Positions 6,846 through 13,353 of a stretch of DNA of 17,272 bases are shown piece after piece. A program made the position numbers and the translations under genes. Source of the DNA: SW-9-67-25 sp964471665 (lineage in GTDB: Archaea > Halobacteriota > Halobacteria > Halobacteriales > Haloarculaceae); the NCBI GenBank assembly GCA_964471665.1, contig CAYYHG010000053.1:1-17272 (forward strand). The letters are read 5' to 3'. Every line of letters begins with the position of its first letter. Position 1 is the first letter of the stretch. The notes under the pieces are model-generated. The model made no database searches. It was given only the letters and a program-made list of their open reading frames with translations, and was not told the origin of the DNA.

Positions 6846-7829
6846 TCAGGTGTCGGTCCCGTCGCCGGACCACAGGTCGGGTATCGCGATACGGTCGTCG
6901 AGACGGATCCCGTCGCCGGTTCGCCGCAGCCACCAGCCCAGCATTCCGGCCCCGACGGCGAGCGCGGCCAGCATGACCAGCCCTCCTTCGGGACCGAACC
7001 CGCCGCCGGTGACCAGTCTGGGGCCGTCGACCCGTACGGACACGACGGCGGCATTGGTCCTGAGCCCGCTCACCGGAAGCCCGAACAGCGGCCCGAGCCC
7101 GAAGTTCCAGGTCGTGTGCAGGCCCACGGGGAAGGCGAGCCGCCCCGTGGCGGCGTATGCACCCCCCAGGAGGACGCCGGCGAGCGTGATGTTGAGCAGT
7201 CCCAGCAACGTCCCCGAGGGGTTCGCGGCGTGGAGCACGCCGAACAGTCCAGCTGTCGCGAGCACGCCAGCCCAGACAGCCACCGTGTCGTCGCCGGCCA
7301 CCCCGCGGACACCTTCGGCGACGTTCGTGAGCAGGTAGCCCCGGACCACCAGTTCCTCGAAGGCCGAGACGGCAATGAAAAAGACCAGCCCGTACAGGAA
7401 CGCGCCGCGCGCCGAGTCGCCGAGGACGAGCGCCGGCTCGTCGACCTGGTAGGGGCCGCCCAGGGTCGCCATGCCGGCCACTCTGAGGACGACGACGACG
7501 GTCGCGACCATCCCCAGCCCGGTGAGCAGGCCGGCCGTGGCGTCCAGCCACCAGCGCCGGTCCAGTTGCAGCCCCATGTCCCGGCGGTGTCGCTTGTCGA
7601 TCACCCAGGCGATGGCCACGAGCGTGACCGTCAGCACCCCGAGCCACACCGTCCGGAACAGCGGGCTCGGGACGCCGACGACGCCACGGACTCCCTCGAG
7701 ACCGGCGTCGACGAGCTGAGCGGCCAGCAGGAGGAACACGAGCGCGACCGGCACCCGGAAGAACGCACGCAGGCGATTCTCCCCAGCGTTCCAGAACAGG
7801 CGCTTGACACCTGTCAGGAGTTCGTCCAT
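6846..7829 (-). CDS. CPBP (Abi/CAAX) family intramembrane metalloprotease
   Basis: A 327-residue multi-pass membrane protein of the CPBP/Rce1-like family, intramembrane proteases that include CAAX-prenyl endopeptidases. The three family motifs are present: EELVVRG (158-164, catalytic Glu pair plus Arg), FGVLH (196-200) and LHTTWN (237-242). About eight hydrophobic segments are visible, near 21-44, 57-77, 97-118, 142-166, 182-202, 206-228, 231-254 and 281-301. I choose the ATG at 7829 (MDELLTGVKRLFWNAGE) because a TATA box lies 28 nt upstream; a longer frame up to 7982 would run through the promoter and into the divergent gene. The substrate is unknown, and archaeal members have no established CAAX role. 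Confidence 0.88.
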   Translation of the reverse strand: MDELLTGVKRLFWNAGENRLRAFFRVPVALVFLLLAAQLVDAGLEGVRGVVGVPSPLFRTVWLGVLTVTLVAIAWVIDKRHRRDMGLQLDRRWWLDATAGLLTGLGMVATVVVVLRVAGMATLGGPYQVDEPALVLGDSARGAFLYGLVFFIAVSAFEELVVRGYLLTNVAEGVRGVAGDDTVAVWAGVLATAGLFGVLHAANPSGTLLGLLNITLAGVLLGGAYAATGRLAFPVGLHTTWNFGLGPLFGLPVSGLRTNAAVVSVRVDGPRLVTGGGFGPEGGLVMLAALAVGAGMLGWWLRRTGDGIRLDDRIAIPDLWSGDGTDT

Positions 7830-7853
7830 CCCGGGCAGATTACGGACCCGCGG

Positions 7854-7860
7854 TTTTATA
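7854..7860. promoter_or_regulatory. Shared TATA box for two divergent leaderless genes
   Basis: TTTTATA (plus) / TATAAAA (minus), inside GGTTTTATAGCC, is centred on 7857. The plus-strand ATG is at 7885 and the minus-strand ATG at 7829, each exactly 28 nt from that centre. No other TATA-like sequence lies in the 55 bp between the genes. One TBP site read in both directions seems to serve both. Confidence 0.7.
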
Positions 7861-7884
7861 GCCTCGGACCGGAACACTCCCTGC

Positions 7885-8970
7885 ATGGAGGTTCCGCAGC
7901 TGGTCAGGGAACGGCTGGGGGAAGAATCCGTCGAGGCCACCGTCTCGCTCGGTGACGAGGACGTCGTCTGCGTAACACCCACCCGGACGTTCGTCTACCG
8001 CGGCGAGGGACTGCTCAGCGACGAAGCGGTGTCGGCCTACTCCCACGACGTCGAGCGGATCGACGTCTCGGAGGGACGCCGCAAGACGAAGTTCCACCTC
8101 GAGTACGTCGAGGGCTCCGACTCGTTTACCGTGCCCGCCGACCGGACGAAGGCCGTGCTCGAACTCCTGTTCGGGGGCGTCCTGCACGTCGCCGGCGTCA
8201 CCGTCGCGGGGGAGTCGATCAGCGACGTGTTCAGTTTCAGCGAACTCACGCTCGTGGTGACGTCCCACCGGCTCGTCAAACACGTCGGCGCGGCCGTCTG
8301 GGACGACGACTTCGAGAATCTTTCCTACGACGACGTGACGGGACTGGCCTTCGAAGAGGGGAGTGTCGCCACGCAGGTCGTCCTCTCGGTCGACGGCCGG
8401 CCACACCGCATCAAGGCACCGAGCGACAACGCCCGGATGGTCGAGCGGACGCTCAAGCAGGCGCTGTTTGCCTACCACGACGTGGACTCGCTGGCGGAAC
8501 TCGACGAGGAGGTCGGGGTCGACGACACCGAGACGTCGGAGACCAGCGAGGAGAGCTCCGAGGGGCTGTCGCTGGACGACGGCATCTCGCCGCTCGTCGG
8601 CGGAGACGAGGACGACCCGTCGGCGACTGGCGACACCCAGCCCCGGACGGCTACGCGGGGCGCGTCCCGGTCTGTGACGGGGTCCGGCGACCGGTCCGGG
8701 TCCGACACCGCACCCACGTCCGGGGATCCCGATCTGCGCTCGGGCGGGACAGACGCCACGGCCGACCCGGGGCCGTCCGGGGGCTCCTCTGGGGAGACCG
8801 TCTCGAATTCGCCCTCGGGAGCGGACGCGACGGTCGATCCCGACGACATCGAGAAGATGAAAAGGCAACTCTCGACCCTGACGACGGCCGTCAAGAAACA
8901 GAACCAGCTGTTGCGCGACCAGCAGGAGACCATCGACCAGCTCATCGAAGAACTGCGACGCGGTCGGTGA
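7885..8970 (+). CDS. Two-domain PH-like protein with C-terminal coiled coil (haloarchaeal conserved protein)
   Basis: A 361-residue soluble acidic protein of a haloarchaeal family without known function. The N-terminal 200 residues look like two bacterial-PH-like beta modules in tandem: one at about 15-100 (VVCVTPTRTFVYRGEGLLSD, then DVERIDVSEGRRKTKFHLEY) and one at about 108-200 (LTLVVTSHRLVKHVGAAVWD, then LSYDDVTGLAFEEGS). Residues 205-318 form a low-complexity Asp/Ser/Thr/Gly linker. Residues 320-358 form a likely coiled coil (MKRQLSTLTTAVKKQNQLL). No signal peptide or membrane span is visible. ATG 7885 is chosen because the shared TATA box lies 28 nt upstream. The architecture suggests an oligomeric adaptor or sensor, which is inference. 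The next gene encodes another PH-like domain. Confidence 0.8.
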   Translation: MEVPQLVRERLGEESVEATVSLGDEDVVCVTPTRTFVYRGEGLLSDEAVSAYSHDVERIDVSEGRRKTKFHLEYVEGSDSFTVPADRTKAVLELLFGGVLHVAGVTVAGESISDVFSFSELTLVVTSHRLVKHVGAAVWDDDFENLSYDDVTGLAFEEGSVATQVVLSVDGRPHRIKAPSDNARMVERTLKQALFAYHDVDSLAELDEEVGVDDTETSETSEESSEGLSLDDGISPLVGGDEDDPSATGDTQPRTATRGASRSVTGSGDRSGSDTAPTSGDPDLRSGGTDATADPGPSGGSSGETVSNSPSGADATVDPDDIEKMKRQLSTLTTAVKKQNQLLRDQQETIDQLIEELRRGR

Positions 8971-8977
8971 CCCGTTC

Positions 8978-8983
8978 TTTTTT
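8978..8983 (+). terminator. T-run after the PH-like/coiled-coil gene
   Basis: Six consecutive T (within TTCTTTTTT, 8975-8983) lie 8 nt after the TGA. Archaeal intrinsic termination uses such T-rich stretches. The same stretch is 27-35 nt before the ATG at 9010, so it may instead, or also, be that gene's TATA-like element. Confidence 0.4.
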
Positions 8984-9009
8984 CGTCCCGACGGCCGACA
9001 CCCCCCACA

Positions 9010-9330
9010 ATGGACGACTCGACCGACGACCCCATCGTCTCCTGTGACCTCCAGGGGGGGACGCTGTCCGTCTACGCGGACCGTGTCGACATCGACCGGA
9101 CGTCGAACTCGATGTTCGAGGACAAGTCCATAGACATGGTCGAGATCCGGGACGTCGAGTACTCCAGTGGCGTCATGACCGGTCACATCCAGGTCAGACA
9201 GGACGGCGTCGAACCGGACGAACCCGGCCTGATCTCCCATCCGGTCGACGAGAACACGCTCTACTTCCCGCGGACGGAACGGCCGTGTGCCAGACGCGTC
9301 CGTGACGAGATCCTCGACCGGATCGGGTGA
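9010..9330 (+). CDS. Small PH-like domain protein, haloarchaeal conserved hypothetical
   Basis: A 106-residue acidic protein. The pattern SVYADRVDIDR (near 20-30) followed by DMVEIRDVEYSSGVMTGHIQVRQ resembles the beta-strand order of bacterial PH (bPH) domains, a strand-turn-strand repeated with a DV(E/T) motif. The C-terminal helix is near RRVRDEILDRI. It has no signal peptide, membrane segment or catalytic motif. It follows the larger PH-like gene by 39 bp on the same strand, so the two may be co-transcribed and functionally linked. Its end is only 7 bp from the end of the convergent ABM-domain gene. Fold assignment is by pattern only. Confidence 0.7.
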   Translation: MDDSTDDPIVSCDLQGGTLSVYADRVDIDRTSNSMFEDKSIDMVEIRDVEYSSGVMTGHIQVRQDGVEPDEPGLISHPVDENTLYFPRTERPCARRVRDEILDRIG

Positions 9331-9337
9331 CCGGGTC

Positions 9338-9643
9338 TCACAGATCCAGTTCTCGCGCCTCGCTCACGTCGAACCGGCGCACGTCGGGGTCACCGGCCAG
9401 CCACTCCGGGAGGGCGGCCGCGAACTCCCTGTAGTGGTCGGTTTCGAGGTGTGCCTCGAGGGCCTCCCCGTTCTCGTACTGCTCGAAAAACCGGACCGTG
9501 CTGGGGTCCTCGACGTCGGTCGTCGCGCGGTAGTCGATCGTGCCCGCCTCGGCGCGCGAGGCGACGACGAGGTCCTCGATGGCTGCGAGGGCGTCCTCGC
9601 GGTGCTCGGCCTCGAGCGGGACTGTCGCGTGCAGAACGATCAT
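9338..9643 (-). CDS. Antibiotic biosynthesis monooxygenase (ABM) domain protein, putative quinol monooxygenase
   Basis: A 101-residue single-domain protein of the dimeric alpha-beta ABM fold. It opens MIVLHATVPLEAEHREDALAAI, then VASRAEAGTIDYRATTDVEDPSTVRFFEQYENGEALEAHLETDHYREF, the usual order of the family: an xEAGTxxY core strand, an FxExY strand and a xxHxxTxHxxxF helix. Members such as YgiN oxidise quinols without metal or cofactor, but many are uncharacterised. The ATG at 9643 is supported by a TATA-like ATTTATA centred 27 nt upstream. It stands alone, convergent with the PH-like gene. Confidence 0.85.
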   Translation of the reverse strand: MIVLHATVPLEAEHREDALAAIEDLVVASRAEAGTIDYRATTDVEDPSTVRFFEQYENGEALEAHLETDHYREFAAALPEWLAGDPDVRRFDVSEARELDL

Positions 9644-9666
9644 ACCCCGGCATCGGAGAATGGGGG

Positions 9667-9673
9667 TATAAAT
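9667..9673 (-). promoter_or_regulatory. TATA box of the ABM-domain gene
   Basis: ATTTATA on the minus strand is centred at 9670, 27 nt before the ATG at 9643, which predicts a leaderless transcript. Confidence 0.6.
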
Positions 9674-9705
9674 CTATCATCTTCACGGAGTTGTAGCCGG
9701 CAGTA

Positions 9706-10356
9706 TCACTCGACGTCCCCCGCGAGCAGACCCAGGTAGCCTCCGGCGAAGGTCTCGGACAGCGTCTCGTCGGTCCGTCTTCTCAGTGCCTCGCGGGCCG
9801 TCCCGACGCGCTGCTCGAAGGCTGCCGCCTGTGAGGACCGCGAGAGCCGCCCGCCCGGCGCCGAGAGACGGACGAACCCCTCGAAGGCGAGGTTCAGCGG
9901 CGCCGCGATCCGCCGGTCGCTGCGCTGGAAGTTCAGGAGTGCCACCCGCCCGCCCGGACCGACGAGGTCACACCACCGTTCGACAACTCCGGCTGGATCC
10001 GGGAAGATACCGACGACGAACGTTGCCAGGACCGTGTCAATCCCCGCGACCGGCGGCCGGGTGGCGTCGCCGTGGAGGTAGTGAACGCCGGGTCCCGTGC
10101 GGGCGTCGTGGTCGCGCGCTCGCCGGAGCGTCTCCCGGGTGACGTCGATTCCGACGACGCGACCGCCCGGGCCGACCTGCTCGCGGAGGAAGGGGACGTT
10201 CGCTCCGGTGCCACAGCCCATCTCGACGACGGTGTCACCCGGCGAAAGGTCGAGGGCTGTGACCGCCCGTTCGCGCCAGGAGCGCACGCCCGGGGCGGCC
10301 GCGATCAGGTCGTAGAGACGGGCCCACCGACCGTAGAACCGCCGCGAATCGGCCAT
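9706..10356 (-). CDS. Class I SAM-dependent methyltransferase
   Basis: A 216-residue cytoplasmic methyltransferase. Motif I is VVEMGCGTGANVPFL (43-57), the acidic end of strand 2 is GIDVTRETL (Asp71), motif II/III is YLHGDATRPP, and a late LVGPGGRVALLNFQ precedes the substrate region. The start MADSRRFYGRWARLYDLIA resembles UbiE/phospholipid N-methyltransferase-like haloarchaeal proteins, but the substrate cannot be read from sequence. The ATG follows the TAG of the upstream HTH-ThiN gene directly (TAGATG), so it is almost certainly co-translated with it, last in the dcd unit. Confidence 0.87.
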   Translation of the reverse strand: MADSRRFYGRWARLYDLIAAAPGVRSWRERAVTALDLSPGDTVVEMGCGTGANVPFLREQVGPGGRVVGIDVTRETLRRARDHDARTGPGVHYLHGDATRPPVAGIDTVLATFVVGIFPDPAGVVERWCDLVGPGGRVALLNFQRSDRRIAAPLNLAFEGFVRLSAPGGRLSRSSQAAAFEQRVGTAREALRRRTDETLSETFAGGYLGLLAGDVE

Positions 10357-11253
10357 CTACGCGACCGCGCGGACGCGTTCGGCGACCGTCGGCGCGTCCG
10401 GCCCGAGGACGTACAGGATGGGTTCGACGCCCATCGCTCCGGTCTGGTAGAGGACGTCCGCGTCTGATCGTTCGGCGAGCGCGTCGGCGACGGCGTCCTC
10501 GAGGGGTGTCTCGGGGTCGAACTCGACGGCGGTCGCTCCCTCCGATTCGAGGGCCGCAACCGTCTCCGCGTCGTAGCGGACGTTCAGGGCTGCGCGGGCG
10601 TCACTGCCTGTCCGACGGACCGCGAGCAGGACGCTCGCGACGTGCTGGCTGACGCCGAACTCGGGTTCGCCGGGGATCGTCGCCCGTCCGCGCACGTCGA
10701 GGATGCGCCCGGGGACGGCCGCGACGTCCTCGATCGTCTCGGCGTCGGCCAGCGCCTCGACGAGGTTCGACCCGACCGCGGGGACGAGCGCGGCGAACCC
10801 GCTCGTGTTCTCGACGACGCGCAGGCCACGCCGGACCGACGCTCGCACGCGCCCAACGGCACGCAGGCGGCTGTCCGGGTCGTGGACCGCGAACGCGTCC
10901 TCGTAGTCGGCGAGTTCGGGCACCGCCTCGGCGTGGAGGTCCGCCAGTACGCCGCCGTGTTCCAGTTCGCGGACACACACTTCCGCTTCGATCAGCGCCT
11001 CGACCGGCGTCATGCGCCCCGCTGCGAGGCCGTCTGCGAGCCGGTCGACGAGTTCCGCTACGCGGGCGCTCTCGCGCAGCCGGTCGTTTTGCTCGACCTC
11101 GCCGTGGACGTACTTCGAGACCGCACTCTGGCTGATCCCCAGGAGATCCGCGATCTCGTCCTGTGTCAGGCCGCGCTCCCCGAGTGTCTCGGCGAGCCTC
11201 GACCTGAACGTCGGGACGAACTCCTCGACGACCACCTCCTCGACGAACCTCAT
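10357..11253 (-). CDS. HTH-ThiN two-domain protein, ThiR-like transcriptional regulator
   Basis: A 298-residue protein with a Cro/XRE-type helix-turn-helix at about 27-50 (GLTQDEIADLLGISQSAVSKY) and a C-terminal ThiN (thiamine-phosphate synthase-like) domain at about 190-298. The ThiN part shows FGVSQHVASVLLAVRR, ARAALNVRYD and, near the end, GVEPILYVLG. Archaeal ThiR proteins use such a fused ThiN domain to sense thiamine phosphates and repress thiamine genes; that role is inference here. A Cys/charged middle segment (81-130, MTPVEALIEAEVCVRELEHG) is also typical. The start ATG at 11253 overlaps the stop of a 19-codon ORF (ATGA) and has a GGGGAGG sequence about 11 nt upstream. A longer frame to 11325 overlaps dcd and is less likely. 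Confidence 0.83.
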   Translation of the reverse strand: MRFVEEVVVEEFVPTFRSRLAETLGERGLTQDEIADLLGISQSAVSKYVHGEVEQNDRLRESARVAELVDRLADGLAAGRMTPVEALIEAEVCVRELEHGGVLADLHAEAVPELADYEDAFAVHDPDSRLRAVGRVRASVRRGLRVVENTSGFAALVPAVGSNLVEALADAETIEDVAAVPGRILDVRGRATIPGEPEFGVSQHVASVLLAVRRTGSDARAALNVRYDAETVAALESEGATAVEFDPETPLEDAVADALAERSDADVLYQTGAMGVEPILYVLGPDAPTVAERVRAVA

Positions 11254-11309
11254 CGAGCGTCTTCCTCCCCTCTCGTGGCGGGTCGCTCTCGCGTTCGCTT
11301 GCGGGCCAT
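11250..11309 (-). CDS. Possible 19-residue basic peptide bridging dcd and the HTH-ThiN gene
   Basis: The ATG at 11309 shares its A with the dcd stop (TGATG), and the TGA at 11252-11250 overlaps the ATG of the next gene (ATGA). The peptide is MARKRTRERPATRGEEDAR, highly basic in a genome of acidic proteins. It exactly fills the 55-bp gap between two genes. It may be a real microprotein, a device that carries ribosomes from dcd to the regulator gene, or a coincidence around the regulator's Shine-Dalgarno sequence. Confidence 0.3.
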   Translation of the reverse strand: MARKRTRERPATRGEEDAR

Positions 11310-11896
11310 CACTGGTCGCCTCCAAACTCCCGGTCCCCTTCGATTTTCGACGCCTGCGGACCCGACTGGTCCTGGTACTTCGAGCCGCGTTCTGCGCCGT
11401 AGGGCCGTTCGGCGGGCGAGGTCAGTTCGGTAAAGGTCAGCTGGGAGACGCGCATCCCCGGCGTGAGTGCCACGGGTGCACGACCGAGATTCGAGAGTTC
11501 GAGCGTGATCTGCCCGCGGTACCCGGGATCGCACAGGCCGGCTGTGGCGTGGACCACGATCGCGAGCCGACCGAGCGACGACCGCCCCTCGACGTGCGCG
11601 ATGAGGTCCGGCGGAATCTCGACGTGCTCGCGGGTCGTCCCGAGGACGAAATCGCCCGGGTGGAGGATGTACTCGCCGTCATCGGGGACGGTGGTCTCCT
11701 CGACGTACTCCTCTGTCTCCTGTTCGCTCTCCGGGTGAATGCACGGGATGTTCGCGTGCTGGAACTCCAGAAACGACTGCCCCAGACGGAGATCGACGCT
11801 GGCGGGCTGGATCTGTAACTCCGGGTCGTCGAGCGGCTCGACCGACAGGTCGCCCTCGTCGAGCCGTTCTGCGATGTCCGCGTCCGAGAGTATCAT
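11309..11896 (-). CDS. dcd: dCTP deaminase
   Basis: Deaminates dCTP to dUTP for thymidylate synthesis. The 195-residue protein starts MILSDADIAERL and contains QPASVDLRLG (30-39), HPGDFVLGTT (79-88), the active-site HVEGRSSLGRLAI (101-113), HATAGLCDPGYRGQITLELSNLG (116-138, catalytic Glu133) and a C-terminal YQDQSGPQ nucleotide-closing tail. Archaea also have bifunctional dCTP deaminase/dUTPases; I cannot separate the two by eye. A longer frame runs up to 12019, but the ATG at 11896 fits the family N-terminus and has a TATA-like box about 29 nt upstream. First gene of the minus-strand unit dcd, 19-codon ORF, regulator, methyltransferase; divergent from pth2. Confidence 0.94.
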   Translation of the reverse strand: MILSDADIAERLDEGDLSVEPLDDPELQIQPASVDLRLGQSFLEFQHANIPCIHPESEQETEEYVEETTVPDDGEYILHPGDFVLGTTREHVEIPPDLIAHVEGRSSLGRLAIVVHATAGLCDPGYRGQITLELSNLGRAPVALTPGMRVSQLTFTELTSPAERPYGAERGSKYQDQSGPQASKIEGDREFGGDQ

Positions 11897-11922
11897 ACCC
11901 CGAAGGATCCGCCCGGCGGCCG

Positions 11923-11928
11923 TAAAAT
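11923..11928 (-). promoter_or_regulatory. TATA-like box of dcd
   Basis: ATTTTA on the minus strand lies 27-32 nt before the ATG at 11896, consistent with a leaderless dcd mRNA. Farther upstream, GTGTGC (11973-11978) and GCACAC (11997-12002) form a 6-bp inverted repeat midway between the divergent genes, of unknown meaning. Confidence 0.5.
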
Positions 11929-12029
11929 CCTCGATTGGCCCGGACTGTCCGCCGGGCCGCACGACCCGCCCGGTGTGCGATCTCGGATATCTGTCTGCAC
12001 ACGACCCGACGGACTGCACGATGGGCAGT

Positions 12030-12036
12030 CATATGT
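12030..12036 (+). promoter_or_regulatory. TATA-like box of pth2
   Basis: CATATGTATC (12030-12039) is centred about 26-28 nt before the pth2 ATG at 12060 and is the only A/T-rich stretch nearby. Confidence 0.5.
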
Positions 12037-12059
12037 ATCCGGCCCACCGAGAACCGGGC

Positions 12060-12398
12060 ATGAAACAGGCGATCGTCGCCCGGGCCGACCTCGGGATGGG
12101 CGAGGGGAAACTCGCCGCGCAGGTCGCCCACGCCGCCCTGATGGCCGCCGACGACGCCGCCGACCGGACCCGGTCGGCCTGGAAGGGTGACGGCCAGAAG
12201 AAAGTCGTCCTGCAGACCGACGGCGAGTCACACCTGTTCGAACTCGCCGAGCGGGCCGACGCCGCGGGCCTCCCACACGCCGTCGTCCGGGACGCCGGCC
12301 ACACACAGCTCGACCCCGGTACCGTGACGGCTCTCGCCGTGGGCCCGGCCGAGGACGACCGCGTCGACGCCGTCACCGGCGACCTGTCGTTGTACTGA
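12060..12398 (+). CDS. pth2: Peptidyl-tRNA hydrolase, type II (Pth2)
   Basis: Releases peptide from peptidyl-tRNA that has dropped off ribosomes, recycling tRNA. The 112-residue protein is full length for archaeal Pth2. It starts MKQAIVARADLGMGEGKLAAQVAHAAL, with the family signature K(L/I)AAQ(V/C)AHA at about 17-25, followed by KVVLQTDGE, then HAVVRDAGHTQLDPGT and VGPAEDDRVDAVTGDLSLY. The ATG at 12060 has a TATA-like box at the leaderless distance; the frame is open farther upstream but without family similarity. Its last 26 bases overlap the 3' end of a short HTH gene on the other strand. In many haloarchaea pth2 is followed by other RNA genes, which is not the case here. Confidence 0.96.
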   Translation: MKQAIVARADLGMGEGKLAAQVAHAALMAADDAADRTRSAWKGDGQKKVVLQTDGESHLFELAERADAAGLPHAVVRDAGHTQLDPGTVTALAVGPAEDDRVDAVTGDLSLY

Positions 12399-12609
12399 CT
12401 GTACCGGCGTGGTGGAACTGTCCGGGATCGGTCTCCGCGGCCGCCGTCGAGGAGCAGAGACACCGCCCGCAGACGTGGACGTCCAGTGCCCGGACGCGGC
12501 CCTCCTCCTCGAGGCGTCTCAGCCGCTCCACGATCCGGTCCTGCTCGGCACGGGCGGTCTCGGGCGCGAGCGACCTGAGGTACAGTTCGACGCGTGGCCG
12601 GTCCTCCAT
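12373..12609 (-). CDS. Short HTH-domain protein, apparently C-terminally truncated
   Basis: A 78-residue frame beginning MEDRPRVELYLRSLAPETARAEQDRIVERLRRLEEEGRVRALDVHVCG. This matches my memory of a haloarchaeal HTH-domain family that starts VELYVRS, has a helical ERL..LE.EG region, a short VWGK-type strand and an AA.T.PG segment, then continues for another 40-60 residues. Here the family-like part stops near residue 63 (ETDPG), and the remaining 15 residues (QFHHAGTVSTTTGRR) look random. The 3' end overlaps pth2 on the opposite strand, so the missing tail may have been deleted up to pth2. A TATA-like ATTATG (12635-12640) lies 28 nt before the ATG, so it can still be expressed. Function unknown; regulator suspected. 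Confidence 0.55.
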   Translation of the reverse strand: MEDRPRVELYLRSLAPETARAEQDRIVERLRRLEEEGRVRALDVHVCGRCLCSSTAAAETDPGQFHHAGTVSTTTGRR

Positions 12610-12634
12610 CGTCCGGACAGAGACCCCGACGCCG

Positions 12635-12640
12635 CATAAT
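12635..12640 (-). promoter_or_regulatory. TATA-like box of the short HTH gene
   Basis: ATTATG on the minus strand is centred about 28 nt before the ATG at 12609, in an otherwise GC-rich 99-bp gap that holds no other feature I can see. Confidence 0.45.
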
Positions 12641-12708
12641 CCCGCGCCGGGTGTGTCACTGGCTTACAGGCCCGGAGCCCCGCCGTCGTGCTGTGAGACT
12701 GCAACCGG

Positions 12709-13353
12709 CTACTCCGGGAGCGTGGCCAGCACGTCCTCGGTCGTCACGACGTCGCCGTACTTGGCGTCGATGTCGAACAGATTGGCGCGGTGTGGCCCCG
12801 CCGCGCGGTCACCGACGGCGTCCCGGGGGACGATGGTCCGGTAGCCGTGCTGGAGGCTGTCGACGGCCGTCGCGCGCACACACCCGCTGGTGGTGACGCC
12901 CGCGACGACGAGCGTGTCGACGCCGTCGGTCGTCAGTTCCGCCGCGAGATCCGTCCCGAAGAAGGCGCTGGCGTACTTCTTGAGGATGACCCGTTCGTCG
13001 CCCTCGGGAGCGACGCGGTCGTCAACCTCGACGGCCTCGGTGCCCAGACGGAGTTCCCGCAGTGCGGGCACCTTCTCGATGAACACGCCGGCGTCGCCGT
13101 AGGACTCCTCGTAGGCGACGGTCGTGAAATAGCGGGGGAGGTCGCGCTCCCGGAACGCCGCGAGCAGACGCCCCGCGTGTGCGACGACGTCGTCCAGTTC
13201 CGAGCCGAGGTTCGTCCCGGGATCGGTGAAGGCGTTGATGAGGTCGATGACGATCAGTGCCGGTGTGTCGCCAAAGCCCGCGTCGCTCCCGAACTCCCGC
13301 TGTTCGTACATGCGGGCGGTCTCCTCGGTCCAGTCGGCTGTTTCGTCAGTCAT
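12709..13353 (-). CDS. Isochorismatase-fold cysteine hydrolase, probable N-carbamoylsarcosine amidohydrolase
   Basis: A 214-residue hydrolase with the Asp-Lys-Cys triad of the family: Asp37 in LIVIDLINAF, Lys125/126 in ILKKYASAFFGTDL, and Cys158 in VTTSGCVRATAVDSLQHGY. The N-terminal part (TARMYEQREFG) and the SAFFGTDL segment resemble N-carbamoylsarcosine amidohydrolases rather than phenazine or nicotinamide enzymes. The context agrees: its ATG directly follows the TAG of hyuB (TAGATG). Predicted reaction: N-carbamoylsarcosine plus water to sarcosine, CO2 and ammonia, in the cytoplasm. Other carbamoyl-amino-acid substrates cannot be excluded. Last gene of the hyuA-hyuB unit. Confidence 0.8.
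   Translation of the reverse strand: MTDETADWTEETARMYEQREFGSDAGFGDTPALIVIDLINAFTDPGTNLGSELDDVVAHAGRLLAAFRERDLPRYFTTVAYEESYGDAGVFIEKVPALRELRLGTEAVEVDDRVAPEGDERVILKKYASAFFGTDLAAELTTDGVDTLVVAGVTTSGCVRATAVDSLQHGYRTIVPRDAVGDRAAGPHRANLFDIDAKYGDVVTTEDVLATLPE

Noticed and set aside
6576..7955. Plus-strand open frame (459 codons)
   Set aside because: Covers the end of radA and the whole protease gene in other frames; low-complexity composition.
7840..9240. Minus-strand open frame (466 codons)
   Set aside because: Antisense to the two PH-like genes, and it would span their promoter regions.
11897..12019. Upstream extension of dcd to 12019
   Set aside because: The extra residues have no family similarity and cross the TATA-like box that fits the ATG at 11896.
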